A stretch of DNA of 16,412 nucleotides from Burkholderiales bacterium (GCA_025354075.1 JANXNO010000073.1:1-16412), one strand, 5' to 3'; positions 7,200 to 14,660 are shown, counted from the first letter of the stretch. The notes: generated by a model from the letters alone, not told the origin. Translations and numbers: made by a program.

Positions 7200-8614
7200 T
7201 GTCTATCAGCACACTGGTCGCAGCCGCCGCGCTCGCCATCGTTACTCAGGATCAATCCGTGCTGCGCGCTGCGCCGCGCGACTCCGCGCAACAACAGACG
7301 GTGCTCTCGCAGGGCGACACACTCGAGGTACGCGGAGAGAAGCAGGATTACTTGCAGGTGTACGACCATCGTCGTGAACGTGCGGGCTATGTTCGCGCAT
7401 CGCAAGTGCGGCGCACCTCACTCACACGTGCTGAAGCACCGGAGCTGCTCGCAGTCGCCCGTTTTGTACGCGACACGCCGGGGTCTGAGGCGATGGGTAT
7501 CGCGCTCGTTGCAGCCTACATCAAGGCAGCGCCCACGCAGTCCATTGATACCGAGCCGTTCGACATTCTGGGCATGCTTGCAGACAGACTGGCTCGTCGC
7601 GCATCGACCGCGAGTAAGACGCAAGAGGCAACTGTTGCGGCGCACATCGAAGTCGCTAAGCGCTATGGCGTGGTTTTCAAGGACATTGAGCGAGACGGCC
7701 GCGTTCGTGTTTGCTACGACGGTGAAGCGTTTCGTCGCGTGCTTGCCATGTCGAAGGATGGGCAGCAGCTAGCGAACGCAGCGCTCTCGATCACACGGCC
7801 CGAGTGCATCGATCCTGCGATGCTGCCAACGGCGCGCATCGCAGTCGATCAATGGCGCGCTGACGTGCTGGATCGTGTTGATACAGCGTCGCTGCCGGAG
7901 CACATCAAGAATCGCATCCATGCGCGGCGTGCCGGTGTATGGGCAAGCGTTGCGTTCAATCAGGCGCGGCGCGGTGAGTCGGCCAACGTTGCAGCCATGC
8001 GTGCGTTGGAAGAATTGGCTGGTGTGAACAAGGCGGAGTTGGCGGAGGAGGATCAGAGCGCGTACACGGAGGCCGCGATTCGCGTAGGTGCGGTGCGCTG
8101 GGGTGCGCTTGCGTCTTCGGTGGCCCCTGTGCAAAAGGTCGTGGTGACCACGGCGCCTGGCGAAAGTGGACAGACCTGTGTGGCGCTCACCGACGCCCGA
8201 CGCACCAACGCCAAGCCCGCTGCCGTGCGCTGCACTTACGGCATCGTGTGGACGCAATCGGCATCGGTGAATGCAGCAGGTACGGTCGTAACGCTAGCGG
8301 TGCAACCACTCGATGCGTGGCGCGAGCTGTGGGTGTTCAAGCTGGGCGCTGAAGGCTGGACGGCGGACGTGTTGCCGCCCGCTTCGTCCTCGCCCGATCT
8401 GGGTTACGTTGAATTTGCGGGTTGGGTTCCAGGCGGCACGCATTTCCTCGCAGCGCGCGAGACACGCGTTGACGGGCGTATGCGCAGAAGCTTTGAGCTG
8501 GTTCGTCTCGATACGCTCAACACCGAGAAGAAAGCGGAGGAGCCGTCATCACTCAGCACGTTCTACCGCTGGCAGGATGCAGCCTGGAAAAAGCAGACGG
8601 TGAGTTTGCGGTGA
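7199..8614 (+). CDS. Unknown protein with N-terminal SH3-like domain
   Basis: This 471-aa protein is not of known function. Residues 1-17 are hydrophobic and signal-like but lack a basic n-region, so export is likely but uncertain. Residues 18-75 resemble a bacterial SH3 domain: a start like QSVLRAAPRDS, then VLSQGDTLEVRGEKQDYLQVYD and AGYVRASQV. The middle (about 80-310) is predicted mostly helical. The C-terminal part (about 315-445) has beta-rich repeats (LWVFKLGAEGWTADVL, YVEFAGWVPGGTHFLAARE, FELVRLDTL) reminiscent of beta-propeller blades; this is my inference. Four cysteines (172, 203, 327, 345) could pair in an oxidising compartment. The start has a good AAGGAG at 7185-7190 and overlaps the SPFH stop by one base, implying tight co-expression. 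It may be a periplasmic partner of the SPFH protein. Confidence 0.8.
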   Translation: MSISTLVAAAALAIVTQDQSVLRAAPRDSAQQQTVLSQGDTLEVRGEKQDYLQVYDHRRERAGYVRASQVRRTSLTRAEAPELLAVARFVRDTPGSEAMGIALVAAYIKAAPTQSIDTEPFDILGMLADRLARRASTASKTQEATVAAHIEVAKRYGVVFKDIERDGRVRVCYDGEAFRRVLAMSKDGQQLANAALSITRPECIDPAMLPTARIAVDQWRADVLDRVDTASLPEHIKNRIHARRAGVWASVAFNQARRGESANVAAMRALEELAGVNKAELAEEDQSAYTEAAIRVGAVRWGALASSVAPVQKVVVTTAPGESGQTCVALTDARRTNAKPAAVRCTYGIVWTQSASVNAAGTVVTLAVQPLDAWRELWVFKLGAEGWTADVLPPASSSPDLGYVEFAGWVPGGTHFLAARETRVDGRMRRSFELVRLDTLNTEKKAEEPSSLSTFYRWQDAAWKKQTVSLR

Positions 8615-8636
8615 GGGCGCACGGAGCGAGCCCTCA
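8612..8636. terminator. Hairpin between convergent SH3 and matB genes
   Basis: TGAGGGC (8612-8618) and GCCCTCA (8630-8636) are perfect 7-bp arms with an 11-nt loop, starting at the stop codon of the SH3 gene. Only a short T-rich stretch (tattt) follows. It resembles the hairpin at 2748-2773 in sequence and position and may end transcription from both sides. Confidence 0.55.
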
Positions 8637-8644
8637 TATTTCAG

Positions 8645-10189
8645 CTAAGCGAATAGCTCCGCATGCTGCTGCCGCAACAAATTCTTCTGCACTTTACCCA
8701 TCGCGTTGCGCGGTAGATCGTCAACGATGAACACCCGTTTCGGCACTTTGAAATTGGCAATTTTTGATTTGAGATCCGCCAGCATGGCGGTTGCATCAAG
8801 CGCGCTACCCGCTTTACCAACCACCACCGCAACGCCCGCTTCGCCGAAGTCGGGATGTGGCACACCGATCACTGCGGATTCGGCCACGCCGGGCATGTCG
8901 TTGATGTAGCCCTCGATCTCGGCGGGGTAGACGTTGTAGCCACCGCTGATGATCAGGTCTTTGCTGCGGCCCACGATGACCACGTAACCACGCTCATCAA
9001 CCTTGCCCACGTCCCCGGTTTTGAACCAGCCGTCGACCGTGAATTCTTCTTTCGTCTTTTCAGGCATCCGCCAGTAGCCACTAAACACGTTGGGGCCTTT
9101 GACTTCGATGCCGCCGATTTCGCCGACTGGGCACGACTCGCCCTTGTCGCCCGACACGCGCACCTGAACGCCCGGAAGTGGGAAGCCCACCGTACCGCCG
9201 CGTCGTTCGCCATGTTGCGCGTCGTATGGGTTGGACGTGAGCATGGCGGTTTCGCTCATGCCGTAACGTTCGAGAATGGTGTGCCCGGTGCGGTCGCGCC
9301 ATTCGTTGAATGTTTCGATGAGCAGGGGCGCTGAGCCCGCGACGAAGAGCCGCATGTTTTTGCACGTGTCGCGATTGAGACGCGCATCTGAGAGCAGCCG
9401 AACGTAGAGCGTCGGTACACCCATGAACACCGTCGCTTCGGGCAACCGAGCGATCACCGCATTCGGATCAAACTTTGAGAACCAGATCATCTTTGCGCTG
9501 GACAGCAGCGCACAATGCGAGGCTACAAAGAGCCCATGCACATGAAAAATCGGCAGCGCGTGAATAAGCACATCGTTCGCACTCCAACCCCAATAATCCT
9601 TAAGCGTCAGCGCGTTCGAAAGCAGGTTGTCGTGCGACAGCATTGCACCTTTGCTGCGTCCGGTGGTGCCGCTGGTGTACAGAATTGCGGCGAGGTCGTC
9701 ACCGCTTTTTGTTACGACGGTATGCGTTGCCGAATGTCCTGCAGCGGCCTCGACGAGCGTGCCGCCACCTGCGTCATCCAGCGTAAAAACGCGCGTGACT
9801 TTTGCTGCGTCGGCAATGGGTTGAATCCATGCCAGTGATTTGGACGAACACACGACGACTGCAGGCTCCGCGTTGCCGATGAAGTATTCGATCTCGCTCG
9901 CCTGATACGCCGTGTTGAGCGGTAGATACACATAGCCTGCGCGCAACACGCCGAGATACAGCATCAGCGCTTCTACACTTTTCTCCGTTTGCACGGCGAC
10001 ACGACTGCCTTCAGGCAGGTCGAGCGACGCAAGCAGGTTGGCGATGCGTGCGGTTCGCTCGTCTAGCTCGCGCCACGAGTAGGGCTTGAGCGTCGCACCG
10101 GTGCTGCTGTCGGCGGATTCGATAGCGATGGCAGACCGATCCGCCGGAAATGCTGCGCTTATGGCTGCGTAGAGATTTTTATTGTTCAT
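8645..10189 (-). CDS. matB: Malonyl-CoA synthetase (AMP-forming acyl-CoA ligase)
   Basis: This 514-aa member of the ANL adenylate-forming superfamily converts malonate, ATP and CoA to malonyl-CoA, AMP and PPi. Visible motifs are the phosphate-binding loop YTSGTTGRSKG (171-181), ERYGMSETAMLTSNPYD (307-323), TGDVGKVDERGYVVIVGRSKD (391-411) with the hinge region, and the catalytic lysine in RNAMGK (Lys499). The segment YGMSETAMLTSNPYD followed by GTVGFPLPGV is typical of MatB rather than of long-chain FadD-type ligases, and the length fits. The neighbouring malonyl-CoA decarboxylase makes the assignment strong. The start at 10189 (MNNKNLYAAI) is chosen because the upstream open frame crosses a palindromic repeat. 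The Shine-Dalgarno is weak. The gene is last in the malonate cluster, 148 bp after the Bug gene. Confidence 0.92.
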   Translation of the reverse strand: MNNKNLYAAISAAFPADRSAIAIESADSSTGATLKPYSWRELDERTARIANLLASLDLPEGSRVAVQTEKSVEALMLYLGVLRAGYVYLPLNTAYQASEIEYFIGNAEPAVVVCSSKSLAWIQPIADAAKVTRVFTLDDAGGGTLVEAAAGHSATHTVVTKSGDDLAAILYTSGTTGRSKGAMLSHDNLLSNALTLKDYWGWSANDVLIHALPIFHVHGLFVASHCALLSSAKMIWFSKFDPNAVIARLPEATVFMGVPTLYVRLLSDARLNRDTCKNMRLFVAGSAPLLIETFNEWRDRTGHTILERYGMSETAMLTSNPYDAQHGERRGGTVGFPLPGVQVRVSGDKGESCPVGEIGGIEVKGPNVFSGYWRMPEKTKEEFTVDGWFKTGDVGKVDERGYVVIVGRSKDLIISGGYNVYPAEIEGYINDMPGVAESAVIGVPHPDFGEAGVAVVVGKAGSALDATAMLADLKSKIANFKVPKRVFIVDDLPRNAMGKVQKNLLRQQHAELFA

Positions 10190-10206
10190 GATCTTTTCAT
10201 GTCGCT

Positions 10207-10232
10207 CGTAGGGTGGGCACCCCGTGCCCACC
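10207..10232. repeat. Palindromic repeat, GTAGGGTGGGCAC family, copy 2
   Basis: The core GGTGGGCAC-CCC-GTGCCCACC (10212-10232) is a perfect 9-bp stem preceded by CGTAG. It ends 18 nt before the matB start, the same kind of position as copy 1 before the response regulator. It is probably transcribed in the matB leader. Confidence 0.8.
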
Positions 10233-10270
10233 GTGTGGTTAGTCACCCGTCGGTTGCTCTGCCACCGCTT

Positions 10271-10295
10271 GGTGGGCACGGGGTGCCTACCCTAC
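10271..10295. repeat. Palindromic repeat, GTAGGGTGGGCAC family, copy 3 (inverted)
   Basis: This copy is the reverse complement of copy 2 with one mismatch (GTGCCTACC for GTGCCCACC), 38 nt away. Together the two copies form a head-to-head pair filling most of the space between the Bug gene and matB. The pair could form a long hairpin and stabilise or attenuate the upstream transcript. Confidence 0.8.
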
Positions 10296-10337
10296 AAAGG
10301 TGATGTGATCCACTTTTTTATTACCGTCGCGTATGCA

Positions 10338-11330
10338 CTAATCCAGCTTCGCCCCAGAAGCCTTGGCAACCTCGGCCCAACGCTTGATCTCTGAGGTAAC
10401 AAAACCACCGAACGCATCGCCATACATGTCGGGCACCTCCGCGCCCAGTCCGTTCCAGATGACTTTCAGCTCCTCTGAGTGGTACGCTTTTTTGAGTTCC
10501 GTCTGAAACTTTGCGATCACATCAGCAGGCGTGCCCTTAGGAGCCCACAGGCCGTACCAGGTCGAGACTTTGTAGTTCAAGCCGGATTCCATCGCAGTGG
10601 GAATATTAGGGAATCCCGGTGCGCGTTTTTCGCTGGCTACGGCAATCGCTTTAATGCGTCCGCCCTTGATATGGCCCGCGCTTGAGCCCATGCCGTCAAA
10701 CATCACGTCGATCTGTCCGCCCATCAAATCGGTGAGTGCAGGACCTGCACCTTTGTAGGGGACATGGGTGATTTTTGTGCCTGCGAGGCTGTTGAACAAT
10801 TCACCCGCGAGATGATGGGATGAGCCGCTACCTGCCGAGCCGTAATTCATCTTGCCATCTGCTTTTTTCGCAGCGTCAATGAACCCTTTCAGATCATTCG
10901 CGGGTACTTTTTGGGGGTTAACCACGATCACTTGTGGCACCGACGACACCAGTGCGATGGGGATGAAACTCTTCTCGATATCGTAGTCGAGCTTTGGGTA
11001 CATCGACGGCGCAATCGCGTGGTGCACTGCGCCCAAAAAGAACGTGTAACCATCGGGGGCTGCTTTGGCTGCGATGCTCGCGCCGAGCGTGCCGCCCGCG
11101 CCGCCGCGATTGTCGATGATGAATTGCTTGCCGGTGTTTTTACTGAGCGTGGCGGTGAGCGGACGTGCGAAAGCGTCAGTGCCGCCACCGGCCGGGAACG
11201 GCACGACGATGGTGACCGGCTTGCTGGGCCACGTGCTTTGTGCGTTGGCAGCAAATGGCGCGAACGCTGCTGCCGAGGCAATTGCTGTGACGATCAGGCG
11301 TCGGGTGAGTGAGAAAGTGACGTGTTGCAT
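10338..11330 (-). CDS. Bug/TctC-family periplasmic solute-binding protein
   Basis: This 330-aa extracytoplasmic receptor belongs to the tripartite tricarboxylate transporter (TTT) family. A signal peptide covers 1-30: basic RR, hydrophobic core, ANA cleavage site before QSTWP. The mature start WPSKPVTIVVPFPAGGGTD is the classic Bug signature. Further family motifs are NRGGAGGTLGA, PDGYTFFLG, THVPYKGAGPALTDLMGGQIDVMFD and YGLWAPKGTP. The start at 11330 has a near-perfect AAGGAGG (11338-11344) 7 nt away; longer in-frame starts would run through the REP pair. Genes for the TctA/TctB membrane subunits are absent here, as is common for orphan Bug proteins that borrow a shared transporter. Its place between malonyl-CoA decarboxylase and malonyl-CoA synthetase suggests that it binds malonate, which is an inference. 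Confidence 0.93.
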   Translation of the reverse strand: MQHVTFSLTRRLIVTAIASAAAFAPFAANAQSTWPSKPVTIVVPFPAGGGTDAFARPLTATLSKNTGKQFIIDNRGGAGGTLGASIAAKAAPDGYTFFLGAVHHAIAPSMYPKLDYDIEKSFIPIALVSSVPQVIVVNPQKVPANDLKGFIDAAKKADGKMNYGSAGSGSSHHLAGELFNSLAGTKITHVPYKGAGPALTDLMGGQIDVMFDGMGSSAGHIKGGRIKAIAVASEKRAPGFPNIPTAMESGLNYKVSTWYGLWAPKGTPADVIAKFQTELKKAYHSEELKVIWNGLGAEVPDMYGDAFGGFVTSEIKRWAEVAKASGAKLD

Positions 11331-11370
11331 TAAGTGTCCTCCTTGTGAAATGTTATCTGTTGCACGGGTC

Positions 11371-11438
11371 TGTCGGAGCGGATGTGCCGCGACCCGATAG
11401 CGCGCGTGGACGCAGGTCGCGGCAGAGCCACGCTTACA
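11371..11438. repeat. REP-like inverted repeat pair between MCD and Bug genes
   Basis: Two 24-nt units, 11371-11394 (starting tgtcggagcgg) and 11415-11438 (reverse strand, starting tgtaagcgtgg), both end in tgccgcgacc and face each other. Each differs by three bases from the unit at 14661-14684. The pair lies in the likely 5' leader of the Bug gene, 41 nt before its start. Paired REPs of this TGTAGGAGCGG kind are known in Pseudomonas and other Proteobacteria and are moved by RAYT transposases. Confidence 0.75.
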
Positions 11439-11445
11439 GGTCAAG

Positions 11446-12780
11446 CTAAATCAGCGACGACACAGCCCGGGCATACGTGACGGTGCCGTTGACAAAATCC
11501 TCGTGTGATTGCTCGACGCGATCCAGGTTGTAGAGGTAGTTCACCATCATGCCGGCCGACTGCTTCAAACCCTTCGCCGACACGTTGGCCAGCGCGTTGA
11601 TTCGTTCCAGCCGTGCGCCGTTGTCGAGATGAAACCGTGCGACAGGGTCGCCCTGCGTTCGAGGTGATTCATGGATCAAATACGCGCTGGCCAGCGCAAG
11701 CAGCGCTTCGTTGGCGTCGTCGTCCAGCGCCTTCAATGTCTCAGTGCTTCCGAGCTTCGCCAATTCGCCATTCGTTGCAGCGTGCAATACGTCATGGGCA
11801 ACGTTGAGCCGCTTCAGTACCGCAGGTTTGAGCCCCTCGTAAACCAGCGCTGCCTTGCCACGCGTGAGCCAGGACATAAAGCCAGGAATCGGCGATAGCG
11901 TGCAGAAGGTTTTGAGTTGCGGAAGCTCAAGCTTTAATTCTTCAGCAACACGTTTGATCAAAAAGTTGCCCAGAGAAACGCCGCGCAAACCCGGTTCGCA
12001 GTTGCTGATGGAATAGAACGCGGCGACGCGAAATTGCTTGGGCGACGTGATCGCAGAATTCTTGTCGATGAGCGGCGCGATGGCGTCTGGCATGGCCGTT
12101 CCGAGCGCGACTTCGACAAAGATCAGTGGCACGTTGGCCAGCTGCGGATGAAAGAACGCAAAGCAACGGCGATCCGGTTGCAAGCGACGTCGCAGGTCGT
12201 CCCAGCCGTCAATCGCATGCACGGCTTCGTGCTGAATAATCTGTTCCAGCAGGTGCGCCGGCGAGCTCCAGTCAACGCGGCGCATCTCCAGAAATCCGGG
12301 GTTGAACCACGACGAGAGCAAGTGCAAGAAATCGGCTTCGACCGATTGCCATTCGCTGTGTTTCTTCAAACGAAGCAGCAAATGACGACGCAGCCGCACT
12401 AGCGCGGCGGTCCCACCAGGCGCGCGATTGAGCCTGCGAAACAACTCTTGTCGCGGTGGTTCCGCCGCAGCGGAAAGTGTCGCCAACGCGCGTGAAGAGG
12501 GATCTGCCGCATAAGCCTGCGCCGCCGTTAGAACTGCTTGCGGATCCGGTGAGAACTCGCTCGCAAGAGCATCAAATAACGTATCAAGTTCGGCGTCAGT
12601 CAGCGTGCCAAATTCGGCGATGATGTCCTGCGCAATGGCGGGCGAGTTGGCCTCGGCGCGCACCGATAGCAGGCGGTGACATTCCTTCACCAGCTTGCCT
12701 GCGCGACGGTCGCTCGACATCTTTGACAGTTGCTGGGCAGCCTTGCGCAACGCGGGCACTGGCGAGAGATCAGCCAACAT
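11446..12780 (-). CDS. matA: Malonyl-CoA decarboxylase
   Basis: This 444-aa enzyme converts malonyl-CoA to acetyl-CoA and CO2. It has a helical N-terminal domain (about 1-170) and an acetyltransferase-like catalytic domain. Family motifs are HEAVHAIDGWDDLRRRL (184-200), RRCFAFFHP (204-212), FYSISNCEPGLRGVSLGNFLIK (255-276), TFCTLSPIPGF (291-301) and FHLDNGARLERIN (383-395). By comparison with the characterised human enzyme, Ser296 in LSPIPGF and His384 in FHLDNGA are the catalytic pair. The ATG at 12780 lies inside the 3' end of the GntR gene (11-nt overlap), so its translation is coupled to the regulator. With MatB it forms the classic malonate degradation route known from rhizobial matABC clusters. 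The length is normal for bacterial members. Confidence 0.95.
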   Translation of the reverse strand: MLADLSPVPALRKAAQQLSKMSSDRRAGKLVKECHRLLSVRAEANSPAIAQDIIAEFGTLTDAELDTLFDALASEFSPDPQAVLTAAQAYAADPSSRALATLSAAAEPPRQELFRRLNRAPGGTAALVRLRRHLLLRLKKHSEWQSVEADFLHLLSSWFNPGFLEMRRVDWSSPAHLLEQIIQHEAVHAIDGWDDLRRRLQPDRRCFAFFHPQLANVPLIFVEVALGTAMPDAIAPLIDKNSAITSPKQFRVAAFYSISNCEPGLRGVSLGNFLIKRVAEELKLELPQLKTFCTLSPIPGFMSWLTRGKAALVYEGLKPAVLKRLNVAHDVLHAATNGELAKLGSTETLKALDDDANEALLALASAYLIHESPRTQGDPVARFHLDNGARLERINALANVSAKGLKQSAGMMVNYLYNLDRVEQSHEDFVNGTVTYARAVSSLI

Positions 12781-13456
12781 GTTTTTGCTCCAGACTTTCT
12801 AAAGTGCGCAGATGTTTCAGCGCTGCGAGTTGCGCCAGCAAATGGTCGTGCATCGCGCGCTCGGCGCGCACCGCGTCGCCTGCGAGCATGGCTGCAATCA
12901 GCACGCGATGCTCGTTGATTGACGCTTCGATTCGCCCCGGCAACACGAGCTGTCGGCCACGCAGCATGCGCACAAATTTGCGCAGATCGGCGGTCACGCG
13001 GTCCAGCCAGCGGTTGTTGGCCAGCCGTTGCACAAAACTGTGGAACACGTGATTCGCCTTGTAATAACCGTCAACATCCTGCGCCGACGCCGTGCGCTCC
13101 AGCTCGTCATGCATGCGCTGCAATTCACGCAGATCGTCGGCGCTTGCGTGTTGTGTTGCCTCAAACGCGCACCGTCCTTCAAGCAGCGCCATGATCGGAA
13201 ACAGTTCGTTGGCATCGGTCTCGGTGATCTCAATCACGCGGCAACCACGACGGGGCACCAGCTCAAGCAGCCCTTCGGCAACGAGCACTTTCAAAGCCTC
13301 GCGCAACGGCGTGCGGCTGATCTGCCATTTTTCGGCCAGCACGTTCTCGTCGATGAACTCGCCAGGGGCAAGCTGACGATCAAAGATCAGCGCACGAATG
13401 CGCTCCGCCACCTGGTCGTGCAGGGAGAAACCACGGAATGGAACGACTTCGCTCAT
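12770..13456 (-). CDS. matR: GntR-family (FCD) transcriptional regulator of the malonate cluster
   Basis: This 228-aa regulator has an N-terminal winged helix (about 8-75) with the GntR signature FIDENVLAEKWQISRTPLREALKVLVAEGLLE and RRGCRV. A C-terminal FCD ligand-binding domain (about 80-215) contains likely metal/ligand residues Asn135, His139 (HVFH), His183 and His203/His205. The start at 13456 (MSEVVPF) is preferred over an upstream in-frame ATG at 13525, because the latter lies inside the predicted promoter -10 region. The Shine-Dalgarno is poor. The gene is first in the malonate cluster and overlaps the decarboxylase gene by 11 nt. By analogy with MatR of rhizobia it should repress the cluster and respond to malonate or malonyl-CoA. 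The operator candidate lies at 13504-13515. Confidence 0.88.
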   Translation of the reverse strand: MSEVVPFRGFSLHDQVAERIRALIFDRQLAPGEFIDENVLAEKWQISRTPLREALKVLVAEGLLELVPRRGCRVIEITETDANELFPIMALLEGRCAFEATQHASADDLRELQRMHDELERTASAQDVDGYYKANHVFHSFVQRLANNRWLDRVTADLRKFVRMLRGRQLVLPGRIEASINEHRVLIAAMLAGDAVRAERAMHDHLLAQLAALKHLRTLESLEQKHVG

Positions 13457-13503
13457 GTTGCAGGCATTGCCTTGATTTGGCGTAATGAAAAGGACAAATA
13501 ATT

Positions 13504-13544
13504 TTGTAATTACAAGATTATGCATTTTTGCATTGGTCGGTCAA
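13504..13544 (-). promoter_or_regulatory. Sigma70 promoter with GntR-type operator for the malonate cluster
   Basis: Read on the minus strand, TTGACC (13544-13539) and CATAAT (13522-13517) match the -35 and -10 consensus at five of six positions each, with a 16-nt spacer. The perfect 12-bp palindrome TTGTAATTACAA (13504-13515) begins one base downstream of the -10 and is centred near the expected +1, ideal for repression. FCD-type GntR proteins often bind TTGT-N-ACAA palindromes. The spacer itself contains a perfect ATGCA-TTTT-TGCAT repeat (13520-13533), and a further TTACAA half-site lies at 13559-13564. Confidence 0.65.
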
Positions 13545-13577
13545 CATAGGATTTTTAGTTACAACTTTTTGGCGAAT

Positions 13578-13597
13578 GAGCCTATGCATATGGGCTC
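13578..13597. other. Imperfect inverted repeat upstream of the alpha/beta hydrolase
   Basis: GAGCC (13578-13582) and GGCTC (13593-13597) bracket a near-palindromic TATGCATATG. It lies in the 271-bp divergent space between the GntR and hydrolase genes, 131 nt before the hydrolase start. It may be a regulator site; no promoter elements were recognised around it. Confidence 0.3.
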
Positions 13598-13727
13598 AGT
13601 CAGCAATTGGCAGATAAGTCGAGATTAATCGTATTTGGCTGCTACGCCCAAATAAAGCAACGCTTTCAAGAAAAAGATGTACTGTCCAAATCGTCTCCGC
13701 TATCGCCCGCACTGATACGCTTCGTTC

Positions 13728-14651
13728 ATGCCCGCAATCAAACCCTTCACCGTTCACCGCCTCCCGATCCGATCTCACACCGCGCAAGTCCTGACCTGGG
13801 GCGACCCGTCGTCCGAACCGGTGCTCATGCTGCATGGCTGGATGGACGTGGCCTCCAGCTTTCAATTTCTGGTTGACGCGATGAAGTGCGACTGGTTTGT
13901 TATTGCGCCCGATCAGCGCGGCTACGGCGCAACCGACTGGACGCGCGAGGGGGCGAGCGGCTACTGGTTTGCCGATTACGTGGCCGATCTCGAAGCGGTG
14001 GTAGATCACTTTTCACCCGACGCGCCGATTAATCTGGTCGGCCACAGCCTTGGCGGCAATGTGTGTTGCACCTACGCAGGGGTGCGTCCGCATCGTGTGA
14101 AAAAGCTGGTGTCACTGGACGGCTTTGGCGTGCCTGCTGTGTCCGCGTCGAAGGCGGCCGAACGGTACGGCAAATGGCTGGATTCGATCAAGGCTGGCGA
14201 GACGCTGGCGTCTTACGAGTCTCCGTCCAAAGTGGCGGATCGCCTGCAAAAAAATAACGTTCGGCTGACCCGCGAGCGCGCCGAATGGCTGGCGCAGCAT
14301 TGGGCCGAGCTCAAGGATGACGGTCGTTGGCATTTGCGCGCTGACCCGGCGCACAAAATGCCGTTTCCAACCGTCTACCGACTTGACGAGGCGATTGCTA
14401 TCTGGAATCACGTCACGGCACCCACGTTGTGGCTCGGCGCGAGCGAGTCGGCGGCAAAGCAATGGAATGGCTACAACGACGAAACCGCCGTTCCGTCCAC
14501 TAAAGACGGACACGCCAGGGGCAGTTTCGATTCACGGCTGGCAGCCTTTCAGAACATGCAATTCGAGGTCATTGCCGGTGCGGGGCATATGCTGCATCAT
14601 GATGTGCCGGAAGTGGTGGCCGAGCGCGTCGAGGCGCATTTGCTGGCATAG
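13728..14651 (+). CDS. Alpha/beta hydrolase
   Basis: This 307-aa cytoplasmic alpha/beta-hydrolase fold enzyme has no signal peptide. The oxyanion-hole motif is LHGWMD (35-40), the nucleophile elbow is GHSLGG with Ser107, and the catalytic histidine is His287 in GAGHMLHHD. PDQRGYGATDW (61-71) is the usual loop after strand 4. The acid residue is less clear; a residue in LWLGASES, where many family members have Asp, is the candidate. A helical cap lies at about 130-230. Substrate is unknown; haloalkane, epoxide, ester or C-C bond hydrolases share these features. The ATG at 13728 has no clear Shine-Dalgarno. The gene is divergent from the malonate regulator and followed by a REP pair and msrA. 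A role in malonate metabolism is not indicated. Confidence 0.88.
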   Translation: MPAIKPFTVHRLPIRSHTAQVLTWGDPSSEPVLMLHGWMDVASSFQFLVDAMKCDWFVIAPDQRGYGATDWTREGASGYWFADYVADLEAVVDHFSPDAPINLVGHSLGGNVCCTYAGVRPHRVKKLVSLDGFGVPAVSASKAAERYGKWLDSIKAGETLASYESPSKVADRLQKNNVRLTRERAEWLAQHWAELKDDGRWHLRADPAHKMPFPTVYRLDEAIAIWNHVTAPTLWLGASESAAKQWNGYNDETAVPSTKDGHARGSFDSRLAAFQNMQFEVIAGAGHMLHHDVPEVVAERVEAHLLA

Positions 14652-14660
14652 GTTCGGCCT

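Noticed and set aside
10190..10279. Longer N-terminus for malonyl-CoA synthetase
   Set aside because: It runs through repeat copies 2 and 3, and known MatB proteins begin close to the chosen start.
10207..10295. CRISPR-like array from the repeated palindromes
   Set aside because: There are only two adjacent copies, in opposite orientation with a single 38-nt spacer, and no cas genes; this is an inverted repeat pair.
11331..11444. Longer N-terminus for the Bug protein
   Set aside because: It would place 38 residues before a typical signal peptide and span the REP pair, while a strong AAGGAGG supports the start at 11330.
13457..13525. Upstream ATG for the GntR regulator
   Set aside because: The ATG lies within the predicted -10/spacer region and the added residues are not GntR-like.
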